DNA from: Pseudomonas sp. HS6
GTDB lineage: Bacteria > Pseudomonadota > Gammaproteobacteria > Pseudomonadales > Pseudomonadaceae
DNA length: 64,000 nucleotides
NCBI RefSeq assembly: GCF_023375815.1
Contig: NZ_CP067412.1
Location: 6,386,001-6,450,000 of the forward strand
Direction of reading: 5' to 3'
Every line of letters starts with the position of its first letter. The stretch's first letter is position 1. Below are positions 14,889-24,159 of this stretch, one piece after another. The notes beneath the pieces were generated by a model. It had not been told where the DNA came from and searched no databases. It was given only the letters and a program-made list of their open reading frames with translations. The position numbers were made by a program, and so were the translations under genes.

Positions 14889-17800
14889 CGACTCCGCTAG
14901 GCAGCACGCTGACGATCACCGGATTCAATTCCACCACCGGCGTCGTCAGTTACAGCTACACCCTGGATCACAACGACGCCCACCCAACCGCCAACGGCGC
15001 CAACACCCTGAGCGAGCAGTTCGCCGTCACGGTGGTGGATGACAACGGCACCACCGCCAATGCCAACCTCGACGTCAACATCGTCGACGACCTGCCAAAA
15101 GGCGTAAACGACAGCAACGCTGGCACAGCTTCGGAAACCAACCTGACCCTGACCGGCAACGTGCTGACCAACGACGTGCAAGGCGCTGACCGCGTCCCAA
15201 CCGGCCCGAACGCTGGCCCGATCACCGCCGGTACTTTTACTGGTACTTACGGCACGCTGGTACTCAACGCCAACGGAACGTACACCTACACGCTGAACAC
15301 CAACGACGCCGACTTCAAAGCCCTGCACGGCAATGGCAACGGCACCGAAACCTTCACCTACACCATCACCGACTCGGACGGCGACGCAAGCACCGCGAAC
15401 CTTGTGCTGCAGATCCACAACAACGACGATCCGGTGATTCTCAACGGCCTCGATGTGAACGGCGGTGAACTCACCGTCTTCGAGAAAAACCTCAGCAACG
15501 GCACTGCGCCGGATGCGACGGCGTTGACCCAGAGCGGCACCTTCACCGTCACCGCACTCGACGGTCTGCAAACCCTCACCGTCGGCGGCATCGCTGTCGT
15601 TACCAACGGCGTGGCCGCAGGCTTCCCGCAGTCGGTCGTCACGCCGCTGGGCAGCACGTTGACGGTCACCGGCTTCAACGCCGCGACCGGCGTCGTGAGT
15701 TACAGCTACACCCTGGTGGATCACGAAACCCACCCGACCGGCAACGGCGCCAACAGCATCACCGAAAACTTCAACGTGGTGGCCACCGATGGCGATGGCA
15801 GCACCGCGTCGGGGCAGATCAACGTCAACATCGTCGATGACCTGCCGACTGCCAAGGCTGACACCGGTTCGGTGGTGGAGGGCGGCACCGTCAATATCAG
15901 CGTGCTGGGCAACGACGTCACCGGTGCCGATGGCCCGGCAGCGGGCGGTGCGGTGGTCGGCGTGCGGGCAGGCAGCAACACGGCGACCTCGGCCATCGGC
16001 GGCCTCAACAGCAACATCAACGGCACCTACGGCTACCTGACCCTGGATGCGGCGGGCAACGCCGTTTATCACAGCAACCCGAACTCGGTGAGCCCGCCGG
16101 GCGCCACCGACACTTTCACCTACACCATCCGCGACAGTGACGGCGACGAAAGCACCACCACCATCACCGTCAACGTCGCTGACAGCAAACTCGTGGCCTC
16201 GGTCGATCAGGACGTGACTGTCTACGAAAAAGCTCTCGACCTGACCAAGGACGGGCAAGACCTGGCCCCCGGCACGGTCACCGGCAGCGATCCGACCAAT
16301 ACCGGCGAAACCGCCACCGGCACGCTGGTCGGCGCGGTCACCGGCGGCAGCGGCGCGATCACTTACACCCTGGTTGGCAGCGCCACCGGCACCTATGGAC
16401 AGATCCTGCTCAACCCCGACGGCACGTACACCTACACCCTGACCTCGGCACCGAAAACCACGCCGAACGCCAATGACGGGCCGAACACCCTGAGCGAAAG
16501 TTTCACCTACAAGGCCACCGATGCGCTGGGCAACAGCACCACCAGCACCATCGTGGTCAACATCGTCGACGACGTGCCCAAGGCGGTGGCGTCGGACCGT
16601 TCGGTGGCGGCGGTGGAGATCGACTCCAACGTGCTGATCGTGCTCGACATCTCCGGCAGTATGGCCGATGCCTCCGGCGTGCCGGGCCTGTCGCGGCTGG
16701 ACCTGGCCAAGCAGGCGATCAGTGCCTTGCTCGACAAGTACGACGATCTGGGCGATGTGAAAGTACAGCTCGTCACCTTCAGCAGCAACGCCACCGACCG
16801 CACTTCGGTGTGGGTCGACGTGGCGACGGCCAAGACCTTGCTCGCCGGTCTTAACGCCGGTGGCGGCACCAACTACGATGCGGCCGTGGCAGCCTTGCAA
16901 ACCGCGTTCAACACCTCGGGCAAACTCACCGGAGCGCAGAACGTCGGCTACTTCTTCTCCGACGGCAAACCCACCACCGGCCAGGAAATCGGCACCGCCG
17001 ACGAGACCGCACTCAAAGCCTTCCTTGATGCCAACAACATCAAGAACTACGCAATCGGTCTCGGCAGTGGTGTGAGCAATGCCAACCTCGATCCGATCGC
17101 CTACGACGGCATCAGCCACACCAACACCAATGCGGTGGTGGTCACCGACCTCAATCAACTGAACTCGGTGCTGTCCGGCACCGTGGAGGGCGCGCCGGTC
17201 ACTGGCTCGTTGCTGGGGGACAGCGGCACGTTCGGCGCCGATGGCGGTTTCATCAAATCCATCGTGGTCGACGGCATCACCTACACCTATGACCCGAAAG
17301 CCAATAGCGGCCAGGGCTCGCTGACGCCAAGCGGCGGCACCAGCCACGGCACCTTCAACACGGTGAACAACACCCTGAGCATCGCCACCAACAACAGCGG
17401 CACGCTGGTGGTGAATCTGGACACCGGCGACTACAGCTACACCTCGCAAAAAACCACCACGACGGTGATCACCGAGAACATCGGCTTCACCCTCAGTGAC
17501 AACGACGGCGACCTCGCCAGCTCCACGCTGACGGTGAAAGTGATCCCCAACTCGCCGCCCGTGGCGGTGGACGACCACATCATCACCAACGTGCTGTCGA
17601 GCAATGTCGTGGTGCCGGGCGAGTTGCTGCTGGCCAACGACACCGATCCGGACAACGACACCCTCAACGCCTCGCCAACCACTTTCAACACCGGTTGGGT
17701 GGCCAAGGGTGCGGACTTCACCGGCAGCGGTGCGATCAGCTTCACCGGCACCAGCAACACCGCCGCCAACCAGAATCTGGCTGATGTACGCAACTCCTTT

Positions 17801-19048
17801 GCGGCCAACACGGCGATGATGACGGCAGTGCTGGTGGTCAGCGGCTACCTCGGCGCGGTGACCAACGCCAATGCCAACGATGAAGACCTCATCACCGTCA
17901 AACTGAAACAAGGCGAGACCCTCAACCTCGACCACAACCTGGCGGCCGGCCACATCACCATGGAGTACTCGGTGAACGGCGGGGCGTTCGTCAGCATCGC
18001 CGATGGCGGCACCATCACCGCCAGCGCCGATGGCACATACCAGATCCACGTGACCAACATCACCAACACCAGCGGCAGCAACACCAACGCCGCGGAAAAC
18101 TATCAACTGACCATGACGGTCAACTACGCCGGGGCCCACGACGTCACCCCGGACTTCCACGGCACCTACACCGCCAACGACAACCACGGTGGCAGCGACA
18201 CCGCCAACGTGACCATCAGCTATCAGGACGGCCACACCCTCACCGGGACTTCCGGCGATGACGTGCTGGTGGCGGGCAGCGGCGACAACATCCTCAACGG
18301 TGGCGACGGCAATGACGTGCTCACCGCGGGCTCCGGCAACAACGAGCTGCATGGCGGCGCCGGCAACGACTTGCTCTACAGCGGCCCGGGCAACGACATC
18401 CTCGATGGCGGCACCGGTATCGATACGGTCAGCTACGCCCACGCGACGGCCGGGGTGACGGTCAACCTGAGCCTGCTCGGTGCGCAGAACACCATTGGCG
18501 CCGGCATCGACACCATCAGCAATGTCGAAAACCTAGTTGGCTCGAACTTCAACGACACCCTCACCGGCGACAACAATAACAACGTGATCAACGGCGGCCT
18601 GGGCAACGACATCCTCAACGGCGGCGGGGGCGATGACCTGCTGATCGGCGGGATGGGCAACAACACCCTGACCGGCGGGCCGGGCGCCGATACTTTCCAG
18701 TGGCTCAAGGGCAACAGCGGCCACGACACCGTCACCGACTTCACCCCCGGCACCGACAAGCTCGACCTGTCGCAACTGCTGCAAGGTGAAAACGGCACGG
18801 CGGCGTCACTGGATGACTACCTGCACTTCACCGTCACCGGCAGCGGCGCGTCGGTGGTCACCAGCATCGACGTCAGCGCCATGGCTGGCGCCACGCCGAA
18901 CCAGACCATCGATCTGGCGGGCGTCAACCTGGCCAGCCACTACGGTGTAACGCCGGGGGCGGGTGGATTGATTGCCAGCGGGCACGACACGGCGACGATC
19001 ATCAACGGGATGCTGAATGATCATTCGTTGAAGGTGGATACGGTGTAA
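14889..19048 (+). CDS. LapA-like RTX adhesin, 3' portion only
   Basis: The frame is open from the junction at about 14,889, beginning inside a repeat ([19 protein letters not shown]). It runs about 1,385 codons to the stop. In order: cadherin/VCBS-like repeats of about 100-110 aa with the recurrent SYSYTLxDHxxHPTxNGAN; a von Willebrand A domain (16,620-17,110) whose MIDAS motif is VLDISGS; a further Ig-like section; RTX nonapeptides such as GGDGNDVL and GGAGNDLL (18,240-18,700) that bind Ca2+; and a C-terminal type I secretion signal region. This is the C-terminal layout of LapA-type biofilm adhesins. The N-terminal retention module and start codon are absent, as are LapBCE/LapDG genes in the window, so this copy cannot be expressed as a normal adhesin unless the assembly is wrong. 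Confidence 0.85.
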
Positions 19049-19065
19049 GCCGGAGCTGAAACGAC

Positions 19066-19106
19066 AAAACCCGCCGTCCCGGTTATACGGGACGGCGGGT
19101 TTTTTA
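19066..19106 (+). terminator. Terminator of the adhesin gene
   Basis: A perfect 15-bp stem (AAAACCCGCCGTCCC / GGGACGGCGGGTTTT) with an 8-nt loop is followed by Ts. Its left arm with 10 flanking bases (19056-19080) recurs exactly at 23886-23910. Confidence 0.92.
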
Positions 19107-19120
19107 TGCCTAGCGAAATC

Positions 19121-19216
19121 TGTGGCGAGGGAGCTTGCTCCCGCTGGGTTGCGAAGCAGCCCCCAAAAGCTTTGCGAGCGCTTCGCACTCGAGCGGGAGC
19201 AAGCTCCCTCGCCACA
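19121..19216. repeat. REP pair (BIME-like)
   Basis: TGTGGCGAGGGAGCTTGCTC at 19121 is mirrored by GAGCAAGCTCCCTCGCCACA ending at 19216, about 50 bp apart. Each arm also folds on itself (gagcttgctc). This is a typical Pseudomonas extragenic palindrome in an inverted pair. Confidence 0.88.
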
Positions 19217-19229
19217 ATCGCTCACTTGC

Positions 19230-19601
19230 CTACAGGTTTGCGTCAGCCTTCAGTTCCAGATTATCCAGCACCCGATTTACCGCCAGTTCCGCCAGCATGA
19301 TCAGTTGCCCGATACCCAGCAGCACATGCCGCTGCGGCGTATCGATCATCCCGGCAAAATCGCTGGCCATGGTTTTGGCCGAGGTCAGGGTTTCGCAGGC
19401 GTCGGCTAGCAGTTCTTCGCTGTCGATGTCGGGGGCGATGAGGTAGCGAGCGTTAGGTTTGAGCAGCGGTTTTCGGGGGAGGAGGGGATTGAGGTAGTGA
19501 TCGAGGGCGCGTTCGGCGGCTTCGTGGAATTTCTTGGAGTCGAGGGTTTCGTAGGGCGAGGTTGAATCGGCTTCCGGCGGGTTTGGCGTAGGTTTGATCA
19601 T
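19230..19601 (-). CDS. DUF6124 (DUF3077-type) family protein
   Basis: A 123-aa protein starting MIKPTPNPPEADSTSPYETL. It continues HEAAERALDHYLNP and later SEELLADACETLTSA, then a helical LGIGQLIMLAELAVNR. This matches the small Pseudomonas family DUF6124/DUF3077, present in many copies per genome and of unknown function. No signal peptide. The stop lies 13 bp from the REP pair. About 85 bp upstream is a conserved-looking leader region on the same strand. Confidence 0.82.
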   Translation of the reverse strand: MIKPTPNPPEADSTSPYETLDSKKFHEAAERALDHYLNPLLPRKPLLKPNARYLIAPDIDSEELLADACETLTSAKTMASDFAGMIDTPQRHVLLGIGQLIMLAELAVNRVLDNLELKADANL

Positions 19602-20045
19602 TGTGAAGCTCCTTGAGAAATGGAGCCGTCATCCATCGCTGCTAAACGAATTAGGTGGCGGCTGAACGCGGGTTAGCAGACCAGGCTCAAGGATCCCGGC
19701 GCACCGAAGTGCCCCACGTCAGCCGCCATAACAAAACATTGGCGACACCAACGTGCCTTGAAGTTAACCGGGCTGCTAAACCCGATCGCTGTTTTTCAGC
19801 GACCGCCAAACAATAGAACCCGCCCCCAAGGCGCACAAGCCGGCGGATTCTGGCGGATGCGTAGGCAAAGGCGCAAGGTTGCGTGGCTTTGCGGACACAA
19901 CCTTCAACACTCTTCAACAAGCCCGAGGGCTGAAGGTAAAACGGAAAAGTCCGCCCTCTCGATTAAAGAGAGGACGAGCTTGCATGATTGGGGTTGGTAA
20001 ATAAATGCGTCCCCATTTTGTTCGTTTTTTTTCTCACAAACGTAG
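19602..20045 (-). other. Long leader/intergenic region upstream of the DUF6124 gene
   Basis: This 444-bp gap contains a minus-strand frame of 77 codons (19687-19920, ending TWGTSVRRDP). I recall nearly the same sequence upstream of other DUF6124-type genes in Pseudomonas. It may be a conserved RNA leader rather than a protein: it includes short inverted segments such as aaccgggctgctaaacccg and cgctgtttttcagcg. Near the right end is one copy of a 20-bp direct repeat (19995-20014). Confidence 0.4.
19995..20014. repeat. 20-bp direct repeat, copy 1
   Basis: TGGTAAATAAATGCGTCCCC occurs here and, identically, at 23946-23965. The two copies flank the first Ig-like modular gene. The AAATAAAT-CGTCCCC type of sequence is, from memory, common in Pseudomonas intergenic repeats. 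Confidence 0.8.
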
Positions 20046-23000
20046 TCATTGAAGTCCTACGGTGTCCCCACCGTAATTGTCTGGAACGGTCTCCTCGACG
20101 CCCGTAGCCAAAACTAGTGCCTGATACTTGTTGCCAACTGTAGTACTTGACCAAAAACGGTGAACACTGATTATCGGCCAACGATTACCGTAGGCAGCAT
20201 AGATCCCACGTAGCTCTACTATTGTTGGCAACCTCGTCCCCATGGATTCGGCTTTTGCCTTCATCACTCCCCAATTTCCAACCCCAACGTGCAAGCACTT
20301 ATGAATAGCACCTGTTACAGATACGGTATAGCTCTTGGACTGATTGACGGCATCCCTGGCGGTGATGGTCGCGGTTCCACGGCCTCTAACCGTCACTAGC
20401 CCTGATTGGTCAACAACGACGACTGCTGGATTACTGGAGGAATAGGTATAACCCGGTACTCCTTCCGTGGCTGGATGATGCACCGATGTTCCAGAATCAA
20501 AAACTGGAAGAACATGCGGATGTGAAGGAACCAGATAGGTTGTGCCGTTTAGGGTCACTGGGTTTGTATTGAATCTCAGTGGCGGAATGGGCGAGATAAC
20601 TCTGAAGCTGCGTCGATTAGAAAACTCACCGGTGCTGACAGCTCTGGCATTGATCGAGTGACTGCCCAAATCAACGGACAAGGTAGCGTCCCAGACTTGG
20701 CCGACTGCGGTGACCGTGTGTTTACCTGCGTCATTGTCATAGATTTGTACTTGGTGCCCAGAGGTGAAGCGCCCCTGTAATGTAATGATAGTGCTTGTGG
20801 TCTCGCCGTTTTCTCCTATTTCGCCGTTGTTATCTCTCAACGAGGTAAGGCTCAGCGCAATAGCCTCAACTACGGTCAACGTGCGCGGGTCTGATGTCTG
20901 CCCTGAACCGTATAGCGCTTGTGCCGTGAACGTGTGAGGTGCAAGCGTGCGGCCGGTGAGTGTGTGCCTCCATATGCCGGTAACGAGTTCGGCCGTTGGC
21001 TGGCCATCGGGTGTGGGGCCATCGAATATCTGGACTTTCTGGCCTGGGGCCGACGTGCCGATCAGCGTTACGTTGGTGTCGACGGTGAATTCACCAGGCA
21101 GGATTTCGACGCCTTTGGAGTCTTCTGCTCGGGTGATCACCGGTTTTACATCCGCGATAGCCTTGACCATGTAGGTCCGCACCGGGAAAGACACCGCGTC
21201 GGCTTCGATCGTGCTGCTTCCCAACGCAGCCTTGAATTCAATGGAAAACGATGAATCATGTTTTAGATTTTTGAATTCGTTCAAAAAAGTAGTAGAGAGA
21301 CCAGAGTCGTAATATCCGTTGGTCACCCAGCCGCTATTGGTTACGGGTCCTGGTTGGGCCCAGAGCGCTTTTTCGTAAGGGCTGTCATCGCTGAGTGTCC
21401 CCCTGAACTTCAGCCATACATATTGCCTTAGGGCAATCAACGGCCAGCCAAGGGCGCGTAAGGTTGCCGATGACTTGATAGCATCCAGATCCAGCTCCTG
21501 CCCATCACCGTTATTGGCCGCCTGAAGAATCTTCGGCACGTTCGACAGATCCAGCACCAGCGACTGCACCGCCAGGGGACGGGTATCCGACGGCAGCGGT
21601 GCACCGCTGCCGCGTTTCACCGTGTAGCTGACCGTCACCGCTTTGTTCAGGTTGAAAGCCACCACACTGTTGGCCAGCGGAATTTCCTGCGCCCCGAGCA
21701 CGGTGACGGTTTTTTCTGGCGCGGTGTGTGAGCCTCCCGCCGGCGTACCTGCCGCACCGGTGAAGGTGACAATGATTTTGTCACCGAGCAGCATGCCCAC
21801 GTAGTCCACGATAGCGGTCAGGGCATCCTTCGCGGCATTGGGGATCAGACTGGTATCGTTCGGCGCTTCCTTGACTTTCGGGGCGGTAAGGTCCAGCGCC
21901 ACCCCCACACTGAACGGCTTCACATCGGAATAGCTGGTGGGCCGCCCATCCGCCCATTTGATGGAATAGGACGCCTCGACCGTCCCGCCTTCATTACCCT
22001 TGATCAACTCAGCCTTGATGGTGAACGGCACCGGTTGGCCAGCGGTAAACGAGGACAATTTGACCGAGTCGCTGTCCGGCCCGGTTTTCGAGCCATTCCA
22101 GAAGTAGGTCACCTCGTCATCCTTGACCGTGTTCAGGTATTCCACGGTCAGCGTGGTGCCGGCCATATCTGCCGGTAATACGCCGTCCACCACGCCATCC
22201 ACTTTCGGCTCCGGCAGCTCTTTCCTCGGCTCACCGACGTTCAGGCTCTCGGCGTGGATCGACTCGCGGATGGCGTGGGTGGCGTTGACACGGTTCATCG
22301 TCCCCAGCACCGCGTCCTCGATCAGCAACTGGTAATACAGTTCCAGTTTGCCCCCTTCGATCTGTTTCAGATGAAGGCCGGGGACGTTGATCAGCAAGGG
22401 CGCACCGGTCGTGATATCGCCTTGCGTAATCGGGCGCAGTGGCAGGTCGGGCAAGTAGGTGCTCAGGTCAGGCCGAGTGCCGAGCCAGAACAGCTTGATC
22501 GCCTGGCCGGCAGCAAAGGATTTGTCGAATGGAATCTCGATGCGGGCCTGTACCAGCTCCGGATTGAGGGCGCCCTGTGCTGCGTCGAGGGCGACCGGGG
22601 CCTGCAACCGTTGGATCTCGCCGATGACGTTGATGAACTGGGTCTTGGACAGCAGGTCAGCAGAGCCGTCTGCTTTTTTCAGGCGAAAGGACAAGCCGAT
22701 CTGGGTCTTGGCCAGTTGCCGCAACGCGGCATTGGATATCTTGATTTCGGGGATGCTCGGCACGCTGACCAGCGGCGTGCCGGTGACCTCAATGTTGATC
22801 GGTGCCCCTTCAACCGGTGTGCCCTTGAGCCGGACGATGGGGATGTCACCGACCTTGAACTTGCTGCCGTCCACGGCAAGGATCTGCGCCGTGCCATCGG
22901 CATCCCCCAGTTTGTCGGCGTCCAGCACGTTGTTCAGCGTTTCCTTGCAGATCGGTGCGCCCAGTCTGTCGGCGTCGACCGCAACCACCACGCGCTGTTC

Positions 23001-23765
23001 GTAACTCCAGTCTTCGGCGCGGTTTTCGACAATGTCGTAGACCTCGTAGGCCACGGCGAGACCGGCCTCCCCGGAGTCCTCGGCACAGCGAATGTCCTGC
23101 TCGGTGACCTTAACAATAACCGGCACTTTGCCGTCGGCCTCATCCTGAGTCAGCGGTCCATAGAGCACGAACACACCGCCCCAGGTCACCTGAATCTCGT
23201 CGCCGGCCGCTGCGTTGGGGTAGGGTTGCGGCCCGTCGTCAGAGGGGCCGATCCGGATCGGCACACCGGCCGCGATGTTGTCCTTGTCGATGCCGCCCTC
23301 GAGAATTTCCCTGGGGATGGTCATTTTCAGCTTCGAGTGACCGGGGCCTTCGTCGCTGTCATGGCCACCGGGACGGGTGAGCTTGACCCGTACCTGCATC
23401 ACTTCGGACGGTTCGGCCGTTCCGCCCTGTCGGGTGACGGCGTAGGCCAGTGTGGACGCGCCGTCAGTGAAGCGGGCGGCGGGCACAAACATCGACAGCG
23501 TGGTGTTGACATCATTGTCGTCGACGGTTTTGTTGAATACCGGTTGCCCGCCCAGGGAAATCACCAACTTGTCGCCCCGGCTCATGACCCCCCACGGCCC
23601 GGCCCGGCACAGCAAGCCCTGTCTGGGAAAGTTGTCCTGCACGGCCGCGATGTTGAGCCCCCAGACATCCGGCGCTTGCGACACGGGGCTGGTGCGCCCG
23701 GGAACGTCGAGCTCCTTGAGTACCAGCGGTGATGAGCCAGCGGGGCTTTTGCTATTGATAGCCAT
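20046..23765 (-). CDS. Ig-like modular protein A with lectin-like C-terminus
   Basis: A 1,239-aa protein. The start MAINSKSPAGSS at 23765 is preceded by GGAG. No signal peptide or membrane segment is visible. Residues 1 to about 850 are degenerate modules of about 100 aa with a recurring W/F-x-G-T-x strand followed by YxVxRxxG, each ended by a linker. Two or three bacterial Ig-like repeats follow (VQIFDGPTPDGQPTAELVTG type). A BIG2-like domain lies at about 1085-1147 (YSSSNPAVVVVDQSGLVTVR). The last 90 residues resemble the C-type-lectin-like ends of invasin/intimin proteins (GTRLPTIVELRGIYAAYGN, then FWSST). The BIG2 and lectin-like parts closely match those of protein D. It is probably a surface-binding protein; the export route is unknown. 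Confidence 0.7.
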   Translation of the reverse strand: MAINSKSPAGSSPLVLKELDVPGRTSPVSQAPDVWGLNIAAVQDNFPRQGLLCRAGPWGVMSRGDKLVISLGGQPVFNKTVDDNDVNTTLSMFVPAARFTDGASTLAYAVTRQGGTAEPSEVMQVRVKLTRPGGHDSDEGPGHSKLKMTIPREILEGGIDKDNIAAGVPIRIGPSDDGPQPYPNAAAGDEIQVTWGGVFVLYGPLTQDEADGKVPVIVKVTEQDIRCAEDSGEAGLAVAYEVYDIVENRAEDWSYEQRVVVAVDADRLGAPICKETLNNVLDADKLGDADGTAQILAVDGSKFKVGDIPIVRLKGTPVEGAPINIEVTGTPLVSVPSIPEIKISNAALRQLAKTQIGLSFRLKKADGSADLLSKTQFINVIGEIQRLQAPVALDAAQGALNPELVQARIEIPFDKSFAAGQAIKLFWLGTRPDLSTYLPDLPLRPITQGDITTGAPLLINVPGLHLKQIEGGKLELYYQLLIEDAVLGTMNRVNATHAIRESIHAESLNVGEPRKELPEPKVDGVVDGVLPADMAGTTLTVEYLNTVKDDEVTYFWNGSKTGPDSDSVKLSSFTAGQPVPFTIKAELIKGNEGGTVEASYSIKWADGRPTSYSDVKPFSVGVALDLTAPKVKEAPNDTSLIPNAAKDALTAIVDYVGMLLGDKIIVTFTGAAGTPAGGSHTAPEKTVTVLGAQEIPLANSVVAFNLNKAVTVSYTVKRGSGAPLPSDTRPLAVQSLVLDLSNVPKILQAANNGDGQELDLDAIKSSATLRALGWPLIALRQYVWLKFRGTLSDDSPYEKALWAQPGPVTNSGWVTNGYYDSGLSTTFLNEFKNLKHDSSFSIEFKAALGSSTIEADAVSFPVRTYMVKAIADVKPVITRAEDSKGVEILPGEFTVDTNVTLIGTSAPGQKVQIFDGPTPDGQPTAELVTGIWRHTLTGRTLAPHTFTAQALYGSGQTSDPRTLTVVEAIALSLTSLRDNNGEIGENGETTSTIITLQGRFTSGHQVQIYDNDAGKHTVTAVGQVWDATLSVDLGSHSINARAVSTGEFSNRRSFRVISPIPPLRFNTNPVTLNGTTYLVPSHPHVLPVFDSGTSVHHPATEGVPGYTYSSSNPAVVVVDQSGLVTVRGRGTATITARDAVNQSKSYTVSVTGAIHKCLHVGVGNWGVMKAKAESMGTRLPTIVELRGIYAAYGNRWPIISVHRFWSSTTVGNKYQALVLATGVEETVPDNYGGDTVGLQ

Positions 23766-23826
23766 GGCGCGAACTCCAATCGAATGGCAGGACGATGGAG
23801 GCATTGAACGGCGCTGTGGCGGAGTT

Positions 23827-23849
23827 GGCTACTGTCAGAAATTACAGGT
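23827..23849 (-). promoter_or_regulatory. Palindromic box upstream of protein A
   Basis: On the plus strand the core is CTGTCAGAAATTACAG (23832-23847), a CTG-N10-CAG imperfect palindrome. The whole 23-bp segment recurs inverted and without mismatch at 24030-24052. It lies about 65-85 bp before the start of protein A. A related perfect palindrome lies upstream of protein D in the same orientation. Confidence 0.65.
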
Positions 23850-23895
23850 AAGCGTTGGTTTAAGACGAACGGTTTGAGCCGAACTCTGAAACGAC

Positions 23896-23934
23896 AAAAC
23901 CCGCCGTCCCGAGTGATCGGGGTTGCGGGTTTTT
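23896..23934 (+). terminator. Terminator hairpin inside a promoter region
   Basis: The stem AAAACCCGC / GCGGGTTTT, with an inner CCCGA / TCGGG helix and a gtga loop, is followed by T residues. No gene ends here on either strand. Its left arm and flank are identical (25 bp) to the adhesin terminator at 19056-19080, which suggests a duplicated or displaced terminator. Confidence 0.7.
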
Positions 23935-23945
23935 ATGGTTGGGTC

Positions 23946-23965
23946 TGGTAAATAAATGCGTCCCC
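23946..23965. repeat. 20-bp direct repeat, copy 2
   Basis: TGGTAAATAAATGCGTCCCC, identical to 19995-20014. Confidence 0.8.
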
Positions 23966-24029
23966 TTTTCCGGTTTATGCCGCTCTGCCGAATTGACTGC
24001 GACCCCAATCTCCGACGAGCGGTAGCAAA

Positions 24030-24052
24030 ACCTGTAATTTCTGACAGTAGCC
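24030..24052 (+). promoter_or_regulatory. Palindromic box upstream of protein B
   Basis: The core CTGTAATTTCTGACAG (24032-24047) is the exact inverse of the box upstream of protein A. Relative to its own gene it therefore has the same orientation. It ends about 108 bp before the ATG of protein B. Confidence 0.65.
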
Positions 24053-24159
24053 AGCGAATGTGCAACGCCGTTAAATCACGTCAGAGCAACGAATCCTGAA
24101 CCTGCAGATAACGTGCAGATGTTCAGGAGGCGTGGCCATTTCGTGAGAGGGCGTCTGTA

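Larger units (their letters stand above)
23766..24159. other. Divergent promoter region of proteins A and B
   Basis: This 394-bp region between two divergent starts holds two inverted copies of a palindromic box, a 20-bp direct repeat and a stray terminator hairpin, all listed separately. No gene is seen. Confidence 0.7.

Noticed and set aside
14897..18442. Very long minus-strand open frame (over 1,100 codons) opposite the adhesin
   Set aside because: It is a by-product of the GC-rich repetitive adhesin gene: low-complexity Val/Gly/Asp composition, no ribosome-binding site, no family, while the plus strand has VWA and RTX domains.
18240..18700. CRISPR-like regular repeats
   Set aside because: The periodicity comes from RTX nonapeptide codons in a coding frame, not identical repeats with unique spacers. 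No other array or cas gene was seen in the window.
19687..19920. 77-codon minus-strand frame upstream of the DUF6124 gene as a protein-coding gene
   Set aside because: No ribosome-binding site and Arg/Cys-rich composition; described as a leader region instead.
22254..23732. 492-codon plus-strand frame opposite protein A
   Set aside because: The minus strand has the modular repeats shared with B, C and D and a good start; the plus-strand product has no family look.
23827..24052. GacA-type upstream activating sequence for the palindromic boxes
   Set aside because: The GacA consensus TGTAAG-N6-CTTACA is not matched; the boxes read CTGT-N8-ACAG with a different centre.
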